NCBI GenBank assembly: GCA_913045375.1
Contig: CAJWQE010000008.1
Span: forward strand, 1-62,704
Length of the DNA: 62,704 nt
Direction of reading: 5' to 3'
DNA from: an uncultured Halieaceae bacterium
Lineage (GTDB): Bacteria; Pseudomonadota; Gammaproteobacteria; Pseudomonadales; Halieaceae
The notes under the pieces were generated by a model. The model was not told the origin of the DNA, made no database searches, and saw nothing but the letters and a program-made list of their open reading frames with translations. Position numbers and translations under genes: made by a program. The stretch's first letter is position 1; the number at the start of each line of letters is the position of its first letter. Below are positions 52,378 to 60,387 of this stretch, in pieces.

Positions 52378-53925
52378 GTGAAATTTTATGATTTCGTCCA
52401 AGAAAACAAGTTTTTGTTGTGTTTTTCCTCAGGCTTGCTTTCGACATTAGTATTTTCAACGACCTATTTCTGGGTTTCATCGATAGTCGTTGGCGTCTGT
52501 GCGTTGCTTTTCACCAAGAGCTTTACGACGTTTGTCGGAGTAACTCTTGGGTTGTTAGTTGGCGCGTGCCATTTCCTCAACTTTGTCGAAGTCGCTAGCA
52601 ATTCTCACTGCTTTAATGAACCCTTTGAATTTATAGCTGAGGTCACTGACTTCCCCGTCAGTCTGATGGGTAAGTCTGGTGACGCTTTGTCTTTGTTGAC
52701 TTTCCGATTACTCAAGGCTGACGCAGGAGATGAGTGCCATTCTTTGAATACGGCGTCTGCGATCGCTGTCGAATCGGGGGATCAGAAACTCATGTTGCCC
52801 GGTGACTTAGTGACCGGTAAAGCGCGCGCAAGGCGCCCTGAATATCGATGGACCGAGGGTTCATTGCCCAGAAACGTTCGAAATTGGAGCGAGGGAATCG
52901 ACGCTCAGTTACAGATAGAGTCAATCGATCAGGTTCAACGTGGAGAGGGAGCTTTAATGTTCTCTCTGCGTGCTTCTCTCGCCGGCTTCATTTCTGCGAC
53001 TGCAGCCTCTGAAAGAGTGGTAAGGCATCTCCATGCCTTAGTCTTGGGTAGGCAGGACTCACTCCAAGAAGCGGATTGGCAGACGCTTCGATCCTTCGGG
53101 ATGACGCACGCCTTTGTTGTGAGCGGGTTGCACCTCAGTTTGGTTGCGTTTTGGATTCACTTGCTGACCTCGGGCATTTCGCGATTATTGTCTGTCTCTC
53201 CAGCATTCCCAATGCGACTGTTCGCAGCTGTCGGCGTTTGCAGCGTCAGCTACGTTTACGTCGTCCTGACGGGCGCATCTCTACCTGCTGAACGAGCACT
53301 TTTGATGATCTCGATAGCCCTATTTGGTCGAATCACGCTGTGGTCGATTGATCCCCTCAGTATCGTCGTGGCAACAGGCACCATATTACTGGCAACCAAC
53401 CCGTTTTCTGCATTGACTCCCGGCTTTTGGCTGAGCCTTATTCTCACCGGTGCCATAGTGGCCTTCGTTTCACGACCCATTTCCTCAAGACTAAGCAGTT
53501 GGGTAACCCTGCATGTATTGATCGTGGCCGTTTCATCCGTTCTCACTCTGTTGTTTTTCTCTCAAATCACCTGGGCTGGTTTGTTTGCGAACATTTTTCT
53601 CGTTCCCTTGCTAACGCTCATTGCGCTTCCGCTAGGACTTATCGGTATCACTCTGATGGGTTTTGGTCTGGAGTTGGGGAGTCACTTTTTAAGCGCGAGT
53701 GGCCTGTGCATAGAGGTTCTGCTTAACGGTATGGATTATGTCGTCTCACTAACTGGCAACGGGATGTTAAAAGCCGCATGGTTACATCCAGGGATTTTCA
53801 TTATCGGACTCGTAGCTTGGTTGACTTTTGAGTGCCGTGGAGCGGTCCGAGTATGTCTGACCTGCTGCTTTTTTTTCTCTTCTCTTCAGGAAGCCCCGAT
53901 ATCAGCAGAGTTCATCTGCAAGTAA
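52378..53925 (+). CDS. comEC: ComEC/Rec2 competence protein, N-terminal part
   Basis: 515 residues carrying the ComEC N-terminal OB-like region (FEFIAEVTDFPVSLMGK, LVTGKARARRPEYRW) and the membrane competence domain (FGMTHAFVVSGLHLSLVAFW, VYVVLTGASLPAERALLMIS). The domain forms the inner-membrane DNA channel for transformation. The frame ends at 53925, after a T8 run at 53869-53876. A -1 shift there joins the metallo-beta-lactamase part at 53853-54665 and would give one 762-aa protein, the normal ComEC length. The GTG start at 52378 has no strong ribosome site. See the T8 entry. Confidence 0.85.
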   Translation: MKFYDFVQENKFLLCFSSGLLSTLVFSTTYFWVSSIVVGVCALLFTKSFTTFVGVTLGLLVGACHFLNFVEVASNSHCFNEPFEFIAEVTDFPVSLMGKSGDALSLLTFRLLKADAGDECHSLNTASAIAVESGDQKLMLPGDLVTGKARARRPEYRWTEGSLPRNVRNWSEGIDAQLQIESIDQVQRGEGALMFSLRASLAGFISATAASERVVRHLHALVLGRQDSLQEADWQTLRSFGMTHAFVVSGLHLSLVAFWIHLLTSGISRLLSVSPAFPMRLFAAVGVCSVSYVYVVLTGASLPAERALLMISIALFGRITLWSIDPLSIVVATGTILLATNPFSALTPGFWLSLILTGAIVAFVSRPISSRLSSWVTLHVLIVAVSSVLTLLFFSQITWAGLFANIFLVPLLTLIALPLGLIGITLMGFGLELGSHFLSASGLCIEVLLNGMDYVVSLTGNGMLKAAWLHPGIFIIGLVAWLTFECRGAVRVCLTCCFFFSSLQEAPISAEFICK

Positions 53926-54665
53926 CGGACGTGGGGCAGGGGACGGCGGTTCTTATCAAGAGCAGTAACGCTGTGATGCTCTATGACACCGGTGGAACGA
54001 GCTTTACTGGGCGACCAGTCATCGAGCGTGGTTTCGTCCGCTGGCTTAGGCAAAATGGTATTTCAGCAATCGACCTACTGATCGTAAGTCATGGTGATAC
54101 GGATCATGCGGGTGGGCTCACGGAAATAGGCAAATATTTCGACGTTCAGAGGCATTACGGATTTGGAGGAAACGCCTGTGTGCCAGGGAAAGAAATTTCG
54201 TTGGGACATGACATTCATATCCAGTTTTTAGCTGGGACGGGACACCGATTGGATAGTTCAAACGACGACTCGTGCGTTATCAGCCTAACCATCTTTCAGT
54301 CCAATATTCTGCTTCCGGGAGACGTCTCACGGTCCGTTGAGCTCGATTTACTCGCGTTCAGGCAACTTGCAGCACCCCTAGCGCTGCTTATCGCAGCGCA
54401 TCATGGATCTAACACATCGAGCGGTGCTCACTTTATTGATCAAGTCGCGCCGGTTCATGTGGTCTTTACCACAGAATTTGGCCATCAATTTGGGCATCCG
54501 CACCCTGCTGTGAGTGACCGATTTAGGCGAAGAGGTGTCACACTTTGGGACACAGGTATCCGGGCAGGTATCGGTTTCGAATTCTCAGCGAATTCCCTTT
54601 CGTCAGTGACTCCTACGCGGACTTCATTGACCCCATATTGGGCGAGTGGACCACCCCTAAACTGA
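53853..54665 (+). CDS. ComEC C-terminal metallo-beta-lactamase part
   Basis: About 270 residues with the ComEC MBL-fold nuclease-like domain: VTDVGQGTAVLIKSSNAVML, LLIVSHGDTDHAGGLTEIG (HxDxDH metal motif), ILLPGDVSRS and LIAAHHGSNTSSG. In most bacteria this is the C-terminal third of a single ComEC chain. Here it is in the -1 frame relative to the upstream part. If independent, it could start at ATG 53853 with GGAG about ten bases upstream, giving a hydrophobic N-terminus (SDLLLFFLFSS). No functional loss is evident in its motifs. Confidence 0.75.
   Translation: MSDLLLFFLFSSGSPDISRVHLQVTDVGQGTAVLIKSSNAVMLYDTGGTSFTGRPVIERGFVRWLRQNGISAIDLLIVSHGDTDHAGGLTEIGKYFDVQRHYGFGGNACVPGKEISLGHDIHIQFLAGTGHRLDSSNDDSCVISLTIFQSNILLPGDVSRSVELDLLAFRQLAAPLALLIAAHHGSNTSSGAHFIDQVAPVHVVFTTEFGHQFGHPHPAVSDRFRRRGVTLWDTGIRAGIGFEFSANSLSSVTPTRTSLTPYWASGPPLN
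53869..53877 (+). other. T8 run/slippery site at comEC frame change
   Basis: Eight T followed by C. In the upstream frame the codons are TTT TTT TTC, so T-TTT-TTC (53871-53877) is a valid X-XXY-YYZ heptamer for -1 ribosomal slippage, and a homopolymer of this length also permits transcriptional slippage. One extra T would restore a single ComEC frame of 762 residues. No obvious downstream stem was identified. Confidence 0.5.
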
Positions 54666-54722
54666 TTCTTCCTTGAACTGCTGAGGTGGGTATACTCAAG
54701 ACAGCAGTCTGGGGAAAACACT

Positions 54723-55346
54723 ATGATCGATCTTCTCGTCGCCGGCGGATGGGTTATGCCGCTGATCGTTGCGTGCTCAGTGGTCGCGTTAAGTATCAGT
54801 ATTGAGCGATACATCGCGCTCGACCGCTCCAAAGTAGCACCACCGCACCTTCTGGCTACTGTTTGGCGCGACTTGAAGCAAGGCGAGCTGAATGCGCAGA
54901 AACTCGCTCAGTTGCGGAGTAATTCGCCACTGGGGGCAATCTTAGCCGCGGGCATTGCCAACCGTGGGCAAGGCCGCGACGTCATGAAAGAGAGCATTTC
55001 AGAGGCGGCAAGCCACGTAGTTCATGATTTAGAGAAGTATCTTAACTCCCTCGGCACGGTCGCCGCGATTGCACCGTTGCTGGGCTTACTGGGTACTGTT
55101 GTCGGCATGATCGACGTTTTCACCCAAATTACGACTGTGGGGACAGGGAATGCGAATGCACTCGCTGGCGGCATTTCAGAGGCGCTTTTGACAACGGCTG
55201 CAGGACTCATTGTGGCCATTCCTGCATTGGTGATGCACCGCTATTACACAGGTCTAATTGACACGATTGTGGTCGATCTGGAGCGCGAGGCGATCAAGTT
55301 AGTTGATGCGATTCACAATGGGGCCGGTCAGGATTACACCGCGTGA
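54723..55346 (+). CDS. exbB: MotA/TolQ/ExbB proton channel protein
   Basis: 207-aa inner membrane protein with three helices: WVMPLIVACSVVALSISIE, the TM2 region APLLGLLGTVVGMIDVFTQI and GISEALLTTAAGLIVAIPAL. It forms a proton channel with the ExbD-type partner encoded next, supplying energy for outer membrane transport or related processes. No tonB gene follows. The ATG at 54723 is preceded by GGGGAAAA. The stop overlaps the ancestral exbD start as GTGA (55343-55346). Confidence 0.9.
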   Translation: MIDLLVAGGWVMPLIVACSVVALSISIERYIALDRSKVAPPHLLATVWRDLKQGELNAQKLAQLRSNSPLGAILAAGIANRGQGRDVMKESISEAASHVVHDLEKYLNSLGTVAAIAPLLGLLGTVVGMIDVFTQITTVGTGNANALAGGISEALLTTAAGLIVAIPALVMHRYYTGLIDTIVVDLEREAIKLVDAIHNGAGQDYTA

Positions 55347-55378
55347 AATTTAAGCGTCAGCGACGGGACACGTAGGCG

Positions 55379-55759
55379 GTGAATCTCACACCGCTTATCG
55401 ATGTGGTATTCCTGCTTCTAATTTTCTTCATGGTATCGACGAGTTTTACTGATCTAAGCGAGCTGGTGGTAAATCTGCCTGAGGCAGAGGGCGAGACAGT
55501 AGAGCCCGATAAAGGCTTAGATATCATCATCACCGCCGATGGCTCCATGTTCTTGAACGGCACACCGTTTCCCGCAGACGCGGAAAATTTACGTGCAATT
55601 ATCATTGAAAAAACCGGTAGTAGACGCGATATACCAGTATCTATCGTCGCAGACGGTGATACGCGGCATGCTATGGTAGTCATGTCGATGGATACAGTGA
55701 GTCAATTAGGGTTCAAGCGCCTGTCAATCAGTACGCAACGACCCGCAGCCGGTGAATAG
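55379..55759 (+). CDS. exbD: ExbD/TolR family protein, interrupted N-terminus
   Basis: 126 residues from a GTG at 55379: a TM helix with the essential aspartate (NLTPLIDVVFLLLIFFMVST) and a periplasmic domain (DIIITADGSMFLNGTPF, PVSIVADGDTRHAMVVMSMD). The family normally has a short basic cytoplasmic tail. That tail is encoded directly upstream from GTG 55343 (MKFKRQRRDT) but is followed by an in-frame TAG at 55373-55375, two codons before the GTG at 55379. So the gene is either truncated and reinitiated, read through, or altered by a sequence error; GAG or CAG at that place would restore the usual form. It overlaps msbA by eight bases. Confidence 0.82.
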   Translation: MNLTPLIDVVFLLLIFFMVSTSFTDLSELVVNLPEAEGETVEPDKGLDIIITADGSMFLNGTPFPADAENLRAIIIEKTGSRRDIPVSIVADGDTRHAMVVMSMDTVSQLGFKRLSISTQRPAAGE

Positions 55760-57584
55760 TTTGGCAGATCAGTCAGTTAAGACAGTCTCAGATTCCAAGT
55801 TGTATGGTCGGCTCCTCACTTACGCCTTCGCGTACAAATGGTCCTTATTTCTCAGTTTCCTGGGATACGTTGTCTATAGCCTTGGAAACGTCCTGTTAGC
55901 TGATCTGACACAGTTCTTGCTCGATTCGCTGGGCGGTCAGCCAATGGCGGGGCTCGGTTTCGTGTCGCAGGCCTCACAATGGATTTGGCCTCCGGGAGAC
56001 AAAACCCCGACTGACTATGCGCGTATCGCGGTTCCTGTCGCGGCAGTTGTCCTATCGCTGGGACGTGCACTGGGCTTCTTTGCCGGCAGCTATTTCATGA
56101 ACAAAGTGGCGCGCTCCGTCGTGCACGTGCTGCGCACACAGCTGTTTGATGTTCTTGTCAGGGCGCCAAAAGCCCACATTGATAAATACTCCACAGGTGA
56201 GCTTCTCTCGAAGGTCACCTTCAACGTAGAGCAGGTGAGCGGTGCCGCATCAGACGCACTGAAGACGATGCTGCGTGAGGGACTCACCATTATCGCCCTC
56301 GTGTCCTACATGCTGTATCTGAACTGGGAGCTCACGGCCGTATTTTTCATCGTCGCACCAGCCATAGGGGTGGTCGTACACGTCGTTGGCAAGCATTTCC
56401 GTCGCTACAGTAAGCGCATTCAGGACTCTATGGGCTCCGTAACCGAGGTTACCGCAGAGAGTTTGGCTGGGCTGGATGATGTACGTATCTACGGAGCTAC
56501 AGAGCAGATTAGTGAACGCTTTGAGTCGGTCAGCCTGTTTAATAAACAGCAAAGCTTAAAACTCGCCTTCGTACAGGCAATTTCAACACCCATCATTCAG
56601 ACGCTACTAGCGCTAGCACTCGGCGCACTGTTTTGGTTTGCCCTCGATCCTGCGGTGCTAAAGGAGTTTAGTGCAGGCTCATTGGTGGCCTTCATCACCG
56701 CTGCGGCCCAGCTAGGTAAGCCAATTAGGACGCTGAGCAATATTCAGAGCATTATCCAGCGAGGCCTTGCTGCTGCCGAGGATATCTTTGAGCAACTCGA
56801 CACCGAGCTTGAGCAAAACACAGGTGGCAGTACCTTGGGTGAGGTCAACGGTCGTGTGGAGTTCCACAATATTGCGTTTCGTTATCCCGGGGCGCAGAGC
56901 GACGCCATTTCTGATGTCAGCTTTGCGGTTGAGGCAGGGCAAACGGTTGCCGTTGTAGGCCGATCCGGTAGTGGGAAGAGCACGCTTGTAAAGCTGCTGG
57001 CGCGATTTTATATCCCAACTGGGGGGCAGATCACCCTCGATGGTCAGGATATACAAGGCATTGAACTGGCTAATTACCGCGAACACCTCGCATTTGTTCC
57101 TCAAGCCATCAATTTATTCAGTGATACCGTCGCAGGAAATATCGCCCTGGGCAGCATGTCTGATAGCTCTCGGGAGGCTGTAATCGATGCGGCCAAACAA
57201 GCGCAAGCCGACGGGTTTGTGTCAGAGCTCGAGTCTGATTACGACACGCTCATTGGTGAGCAAGGTGTTGGTTTATCCGGTGGTCAGCAGCAACGTGTAG
57301 CGATTGCTCGCGCCTTGTTGAAAGCGGCACCAGTCCTAATTTTGGATGAGGCAACATCAGCGCTCGACAACGAATCAGAATCCCTTATACAGACGGCGCT
57401 GGATGCCTCACGGGCGGGTCGGACAACTTTTGTAGTTGCGCACCGTCTGTCCACGATCGAGAGCGCTGACACGGTTCTTGTGATGGATGAAGGGCGCGTG
57501 GTGGCCGCAGGTAGTCACTCGAGCCTGCTGGAACAAGAGCCAATCTACCGGTCGTTGCACCAGCAAGGATTTAACGACGCATGA
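55752..57584 (+). CDS. msbA: Lipid A export ABC transporter MsbA
   Basis: 610-aa half-transporter: six-helix permease domain (LFLSFLGYVVYSLGNVLLAD, MLREGLTIIALVSYMLYLNW) and ATPase with Walker A GRSGSGKST, signature VGLSGGQQQRVAIARALL and Walker B VLILDEATSALD, followed by the switch region VVAHRLSTIESADTVLVMDE. It flips lipid A core across the inner membrane. Start at GTG 55752, with TTG 55761 as alternative. lpxK follows with an ATGA overlap, the standard pairing for lipopolysaccharide assembly. Confidence 0.94.
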   Translation: MNSLADQSVKTVSDSKLYGRLLTYAFAYKWSLFLSFLGYVVYSLGNVLLADLTQFLLDSLGGQPMAGLGFVSQASQWIWPPGDKTPTDYARIAVPVAAVVLSLGRALGFFAGSYFMNKVARSVVHVLRTQLFDVLVRAPKAHIDKYSTGELLSKVTFNVEQVSGAASDALKTMLREGLTIIALVSYMLYLNWELTAVFFIVAPAIGVVVHVVGKHFRRYSKRIQDSMGSVTEVTAESLAGLDDVRIYGATEQISERFESVSLFNKQQSLKLAFVQAISTPIIQTLLALALGALFWFALDPAVLKEFSAGSLVAFITAAAQLGKPIRTLSNIQSIIQRGLAAAEDIFEQLDTELEQNTGGSTLGEVNGRVEFHNIAFRYPGAQSDAISDVSFAVEAGQTVAVVGRSGSGKSTLVKLLARFYIPTGGQITLDGQDIQGIELANYREHLAFVPQAINLFSDTVAGNIALGSMSDSSREAVIDAAKQAQADGFVSELESDYDTLIGEQGVGLSGGQQQRVAIARALLKAAPVLILDEATSALDNESESLIQTALDASRAGRTTFVVAHRLSTIESADTVLVMDEGRVVAAGSHSSLLEQEPIYRSLHQQGFNDA

Positions 57585-58594
57585 TATCTCGCCGAGAGGG
57601 GCTGGAGAGGGCGTTTAACAACGCTTGGTATCACGGCGCCATGTGGACGTTTATCTTTCTGCCTTTGATCCCGATTGTGATGTTGGTGACTTTCCTGCGG
57701 CGCCGTTTTCGTCCACAGAGCGGGTTTGCCGCGTTAGGCGCGCCAGTGGTGGTCATTGGTGGATTGACGGCAGGAGGGACGGGTAAAACGCCCACGCTGA
57801 TTGCATTGGCGCGTTACCTGTCGGGAAGAGGATTTAGAGTGGGTGTTGTGAGTCGTGGCTATGGCAGGACGACCGATGACAGTTCACTCTTGGTCAGTGA
57901 GGAGCATGCCCATGACGAAGTGGGGGATGAGCCTTTGCTCATTAAGCGATCCGCTCCTAAAACGCAGGTAATTGTCGGTAAATCACGTAAAAAGGCGGCA
58001 AAAAGCCTCATTCGTGAATTTGGCGTGCATGTCATTTTGTCGGATGATGGTTTGCAGCACTATGATCTCCCGCGGGATTTTGAAGTGGCAGTTATCGATG
58101 CCGATCGAGGGTTGGGTAATGGCTGGTTGCTGCCAGTAGGACCGCTTAGAGAACCCAGAGAGCGCCTTTCTTCGGTTGATTTTGTGTTGGAGCGTAATGG
58201 AAGCGTTGAGTCTCGAGCGCTGACTTACGCGCCCAAACGTTTTATATCGGTAAAAACCCAACAAACGCTCACCATTGACGAGGCTAGAGCGCTATTTGCG
58301 GGTGCGTCTCTGGTCGCCGCCACGGGGCTAGGGCAGCCTGCTCAGTTTTTTACCATGTTGCGCCACATTGGTTTTGAGTTCACGGAAGTAGCTGTCGCTG
58401 ATCACGCGCTACTGCCTTTGAGCGAGATTCAGGCATTACATGATCCTGAGCACATCGTTGTCACAGCGAAAGACGCGGTGAAAATGGACAAGCAAGCGTG
58501 CGACAATGTGTGGGTCATAGATGTTGAAGCTCAGTTGCCAGAGGCGCTGATGTCTTCGTTGGAGCAACTGCTCGACCGTGTTGCTCGTAAATAG
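57581..58594 (+). CDS. lpxK: Tetraacyldisaccharide 4'-kinase LpxK
   Basis: 337-aa membrane-associated P-loop kinase of lipid A synthesis: an N-terminal helix (WTFIFLPLIPIVMLVTFLRR), Walker A GGLTAGGTGKTP, then VVSRGYGRT and DVILSDDGLQHYDL-like ILSDDGLQHYDLPRDFEVAV. It phosphorylates the 4' position of the disaccharide precursor. ATG overlaps msbA by four bases. The kdsB gene follows after 24 bases with no Trm112-like gene between. Confidence 0.93.
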   Translation: MISRREGLERAFNNAWYHGAMWTFIFLPLIPIVMLVTFLRRRFRPQSGFAALGAPVVVIGGLTAGGTGKTPTLIALARYLSGRGFRVGVVSRGYGRTTDDSSLLVSEEHAHDEVGDEPLLIKRSAPKTQVIVGKSRKKAAKSLIREFGVHVILSDDGLQHYDLPRDFEVAVIDADRGLGNGWLLPVGPLREPRERLSSVDFVLERNGSVESRALTYAPKRFISVKTQQTLTIDEARALFAGASLVAATGLGQPAQFFTMLRHIGFEFTEVAVADHALLPLSEIQALHDPEHIVVTAKDAVKMDKQACDNVWVIDVEAQLPEALMSSLEQLLDRVARK

Positions 58595-58618
58595 TTGCCG
58601 ATAACCGGGTAAACCAGC

Positions 58619-59359
58619 ATGTACCACATTGTCATTCCAGCACGATATGGCTCGACGCGGCTCCCAGCGAAAGCCCTTGCCGATATCAATGGAAAGCCCT
58701 TGGTGTATTGGGTGTGGCGACAGGCAATGCAGTCAAAAGCGGTGTCCGTGACCGTTGCGACCGATGATGTACGTATCCAGGAAGCCATGATGCTCCACGG
58801 TGCGGACGTAGCAATGACGGATCCTGATCACCCCTCGGGGACAGATCGCCTTGCTGAAGTTGCTCGTCTGAAAGACTGGGATTCAAGTGCCATTGTGGTC
58901 AATCTGCAGGGCGATGAGCCGCTAATGCCTGTAGCTAACCTCGAGCAGGTAGCAGATTTGCTGAATGGCCATCCGGAAGCCTCAATTGCAACGCTTTGCG
59001 AGCCGATCGACACAGCCGACGCCTTCCAGGATGCTTCGGTTGTCAAAGTGGTAGCTGATGCATCAGGTAGGGCCCATTACTTCTCGCGGTCACCCATTCC
59101 TCACGTCAGAGGTGCCGATGAGGCGTTTGTCCCCTCTGAGGCACGGCGTCACGTCGGTTTGTATGCCTACCGCGTTAGCTTTTTAGCCGATTTCACATCT
59201 CAGCCTGTGGCACCGCTTGAGCAACTCGAATCGTTGGAGCAACTGCGAGCGTTGCACTGCGGTCATGAGATCCGCATAGCCGACGCAATAGAACCCGTAC
59301 CCGCCGGCGTGGATACGCAGAAAGACCTCGATGCTGTAAGACGCTTGATGGCCCCCTAA
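58619..59359 (+). CDS. kdsB: CMP-KDO synthetase
   Basis: 246-aa nucleotidyltransferase that activates KDO with CTP for lipopolysaccharide core. N-terminal VIPARYGSTRLPAKALADIN, VATDDVRIQEA, VVNLQGDEPLMP and YRVSFLADF are family motifs. The ATG lies 24 bases after lpxK, and its stop overlaps the murB start by one base (TAATG). Confidence 0.95.
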   Translation: MYHIVIPARYGSTRLPAKALADINGKPLVYWVWRQAMQSKAVSVTVATDDVRIQEAMMLHGADVAMTDPDHPSGTDRLAEVARLKDWDSSAIVVNLQGDEPLMPVANLEQVADLLNGHPEASIATLCEPIDTADAFQDASVVKVVADASGRAHYFSRSPIPHVRGADEAFVPSEARRHVGLYAYRVSFLADFTSQPVAPLEQLESLEQLRALHCGHEIRIADAIEPVPAGVDTQKDLDAVRRLMAP

Positions 59360-60387
59360 TGCTTGAGGTTGAGGCCAACTTTCAGCTTGGTAGCCTGAAT
59401 ACACTGAAACTTGAGTGTATTGCAGAGCGCTATGCGCTCGTTTCGACGAGCGTGGAGTTACAGGAGGCCTTGAGCGAAGCACGACTTCGCTCGGCGAACA
59501 TCAATGTGCTAGGTGGTGGTAGCAATCTCATCCTGAACCGTTATTTACCGGGCATGACCATTCACATGGGCTTAAAGGGGCGCGAACTACTCGAAGAGTC
59601 AGCGGATGACGTTGTTGTTCGTCTTCAGGCGGGCGAGGAGTGGCATGAGACAGTGCTTTGGGCAAATGCTGAAGGTTACTTCGGGCTTGAGAATCTCGCG
59701 CTTATACCAGGCAGTGTAGGCGCCGCACCCGTCCAGAATATTGGTGCTTACGGTGTTGAGATTGCTCAGATGATCGAGTTTGTTCATGTTGTTGATTCGC
59801 GTAACGGTCATCTTCGCGGTCTAACGGCGGCCCAATGCTGTTTTAGCTACAGAGACAGCTTGTTTAAGACCCCTGAGGGGAAACACTTGATCATTACGGC
59901 AGTTGACTTGCGGTTGTCGAAGCGTCCTGTTGTCAATACGTCCTACCCAGCGTTGCGAGAGGTAGTTCCTGTTGATGCTGCGACGCCATCCGATGTGTTA
60001 GCGGCGGTCGTTGCCATCCGGCAGTCGAAACTTCCTGATCCGGGGGTTGAGGCGAATGTTGGTAGCTTCTTTAAAAATCCGATTGTTGACTGTGTGACGG
60101 CTGAGCATATGAAGGCCGAGTATCCGGATATGCCTCAATACCCCGTCGACGCCAACACCGTTAAACTGAGTGCAGCATGGATGATTGACCAGTTAGGTTG
60201 GCGCGGAGTAGAGGAGTGTGGCGTGTCAGTATCCGAAAAACATGCATTGGTCGTAATTAATAAGTCTGCAAGGTATGCGTCTGAAGTGATTGAATTTACG
60301 AATAAAATTACTTATTCAGTATCTGAAAAATATAGCGTTTCGCTGGATCGGGAACCTGAGTTGGTGGGAAGCGATCAACGGGCATGA
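59359..60387 (+). CDS. murB: UDP-N-acetylenolpyruvoylglucosamine reductase
   Basis: 342-aa flavoenzyme of peptidoglycan precursor synthesis, type I long form as in E. coli. FAD-binding region VLGGGSNLILNRYLPGM and GLENLALIPGSVGAAPVQNI, catalytic Ser in FSYRDSLFK, and GSFFKNPIV. It reduces UDP-GlcNAc-enolpyruvate to UDP-MurNAc with NADPH. It is in the same packed run as kdsB and uvrC, with one- and four-base overlaps. Confidence 0.95.
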   Translation: MLEVEANFQLGSLNTLKLECIAERYALVSTSVELQEALSEARLRSANINVLGGGSNLILNRYLPGMTIHMGLKGRELLEESADDVVVRLQAGEEWHETVLWANAEGYFGLENLALIPGSVGAAPVQNIGAYGVEIAQMIEFVHVVDSRNGHLRGLTAAQCCFSYRDSLFKTPEGKHLIITAVDLRLSKRPVVNTSYPALREVVPVDAATPSDVLAAVVAIRQSKLPDPGVEANVGSFFKNPIVDCVTAEHMKAEYPDMPQYPVDANTVKLSAAWMIDQLGWRGVEECGVSVSEKHALVVINKSARYASEVIEFTNKITYSVSEKYSVSLDREPELVGSDQRA

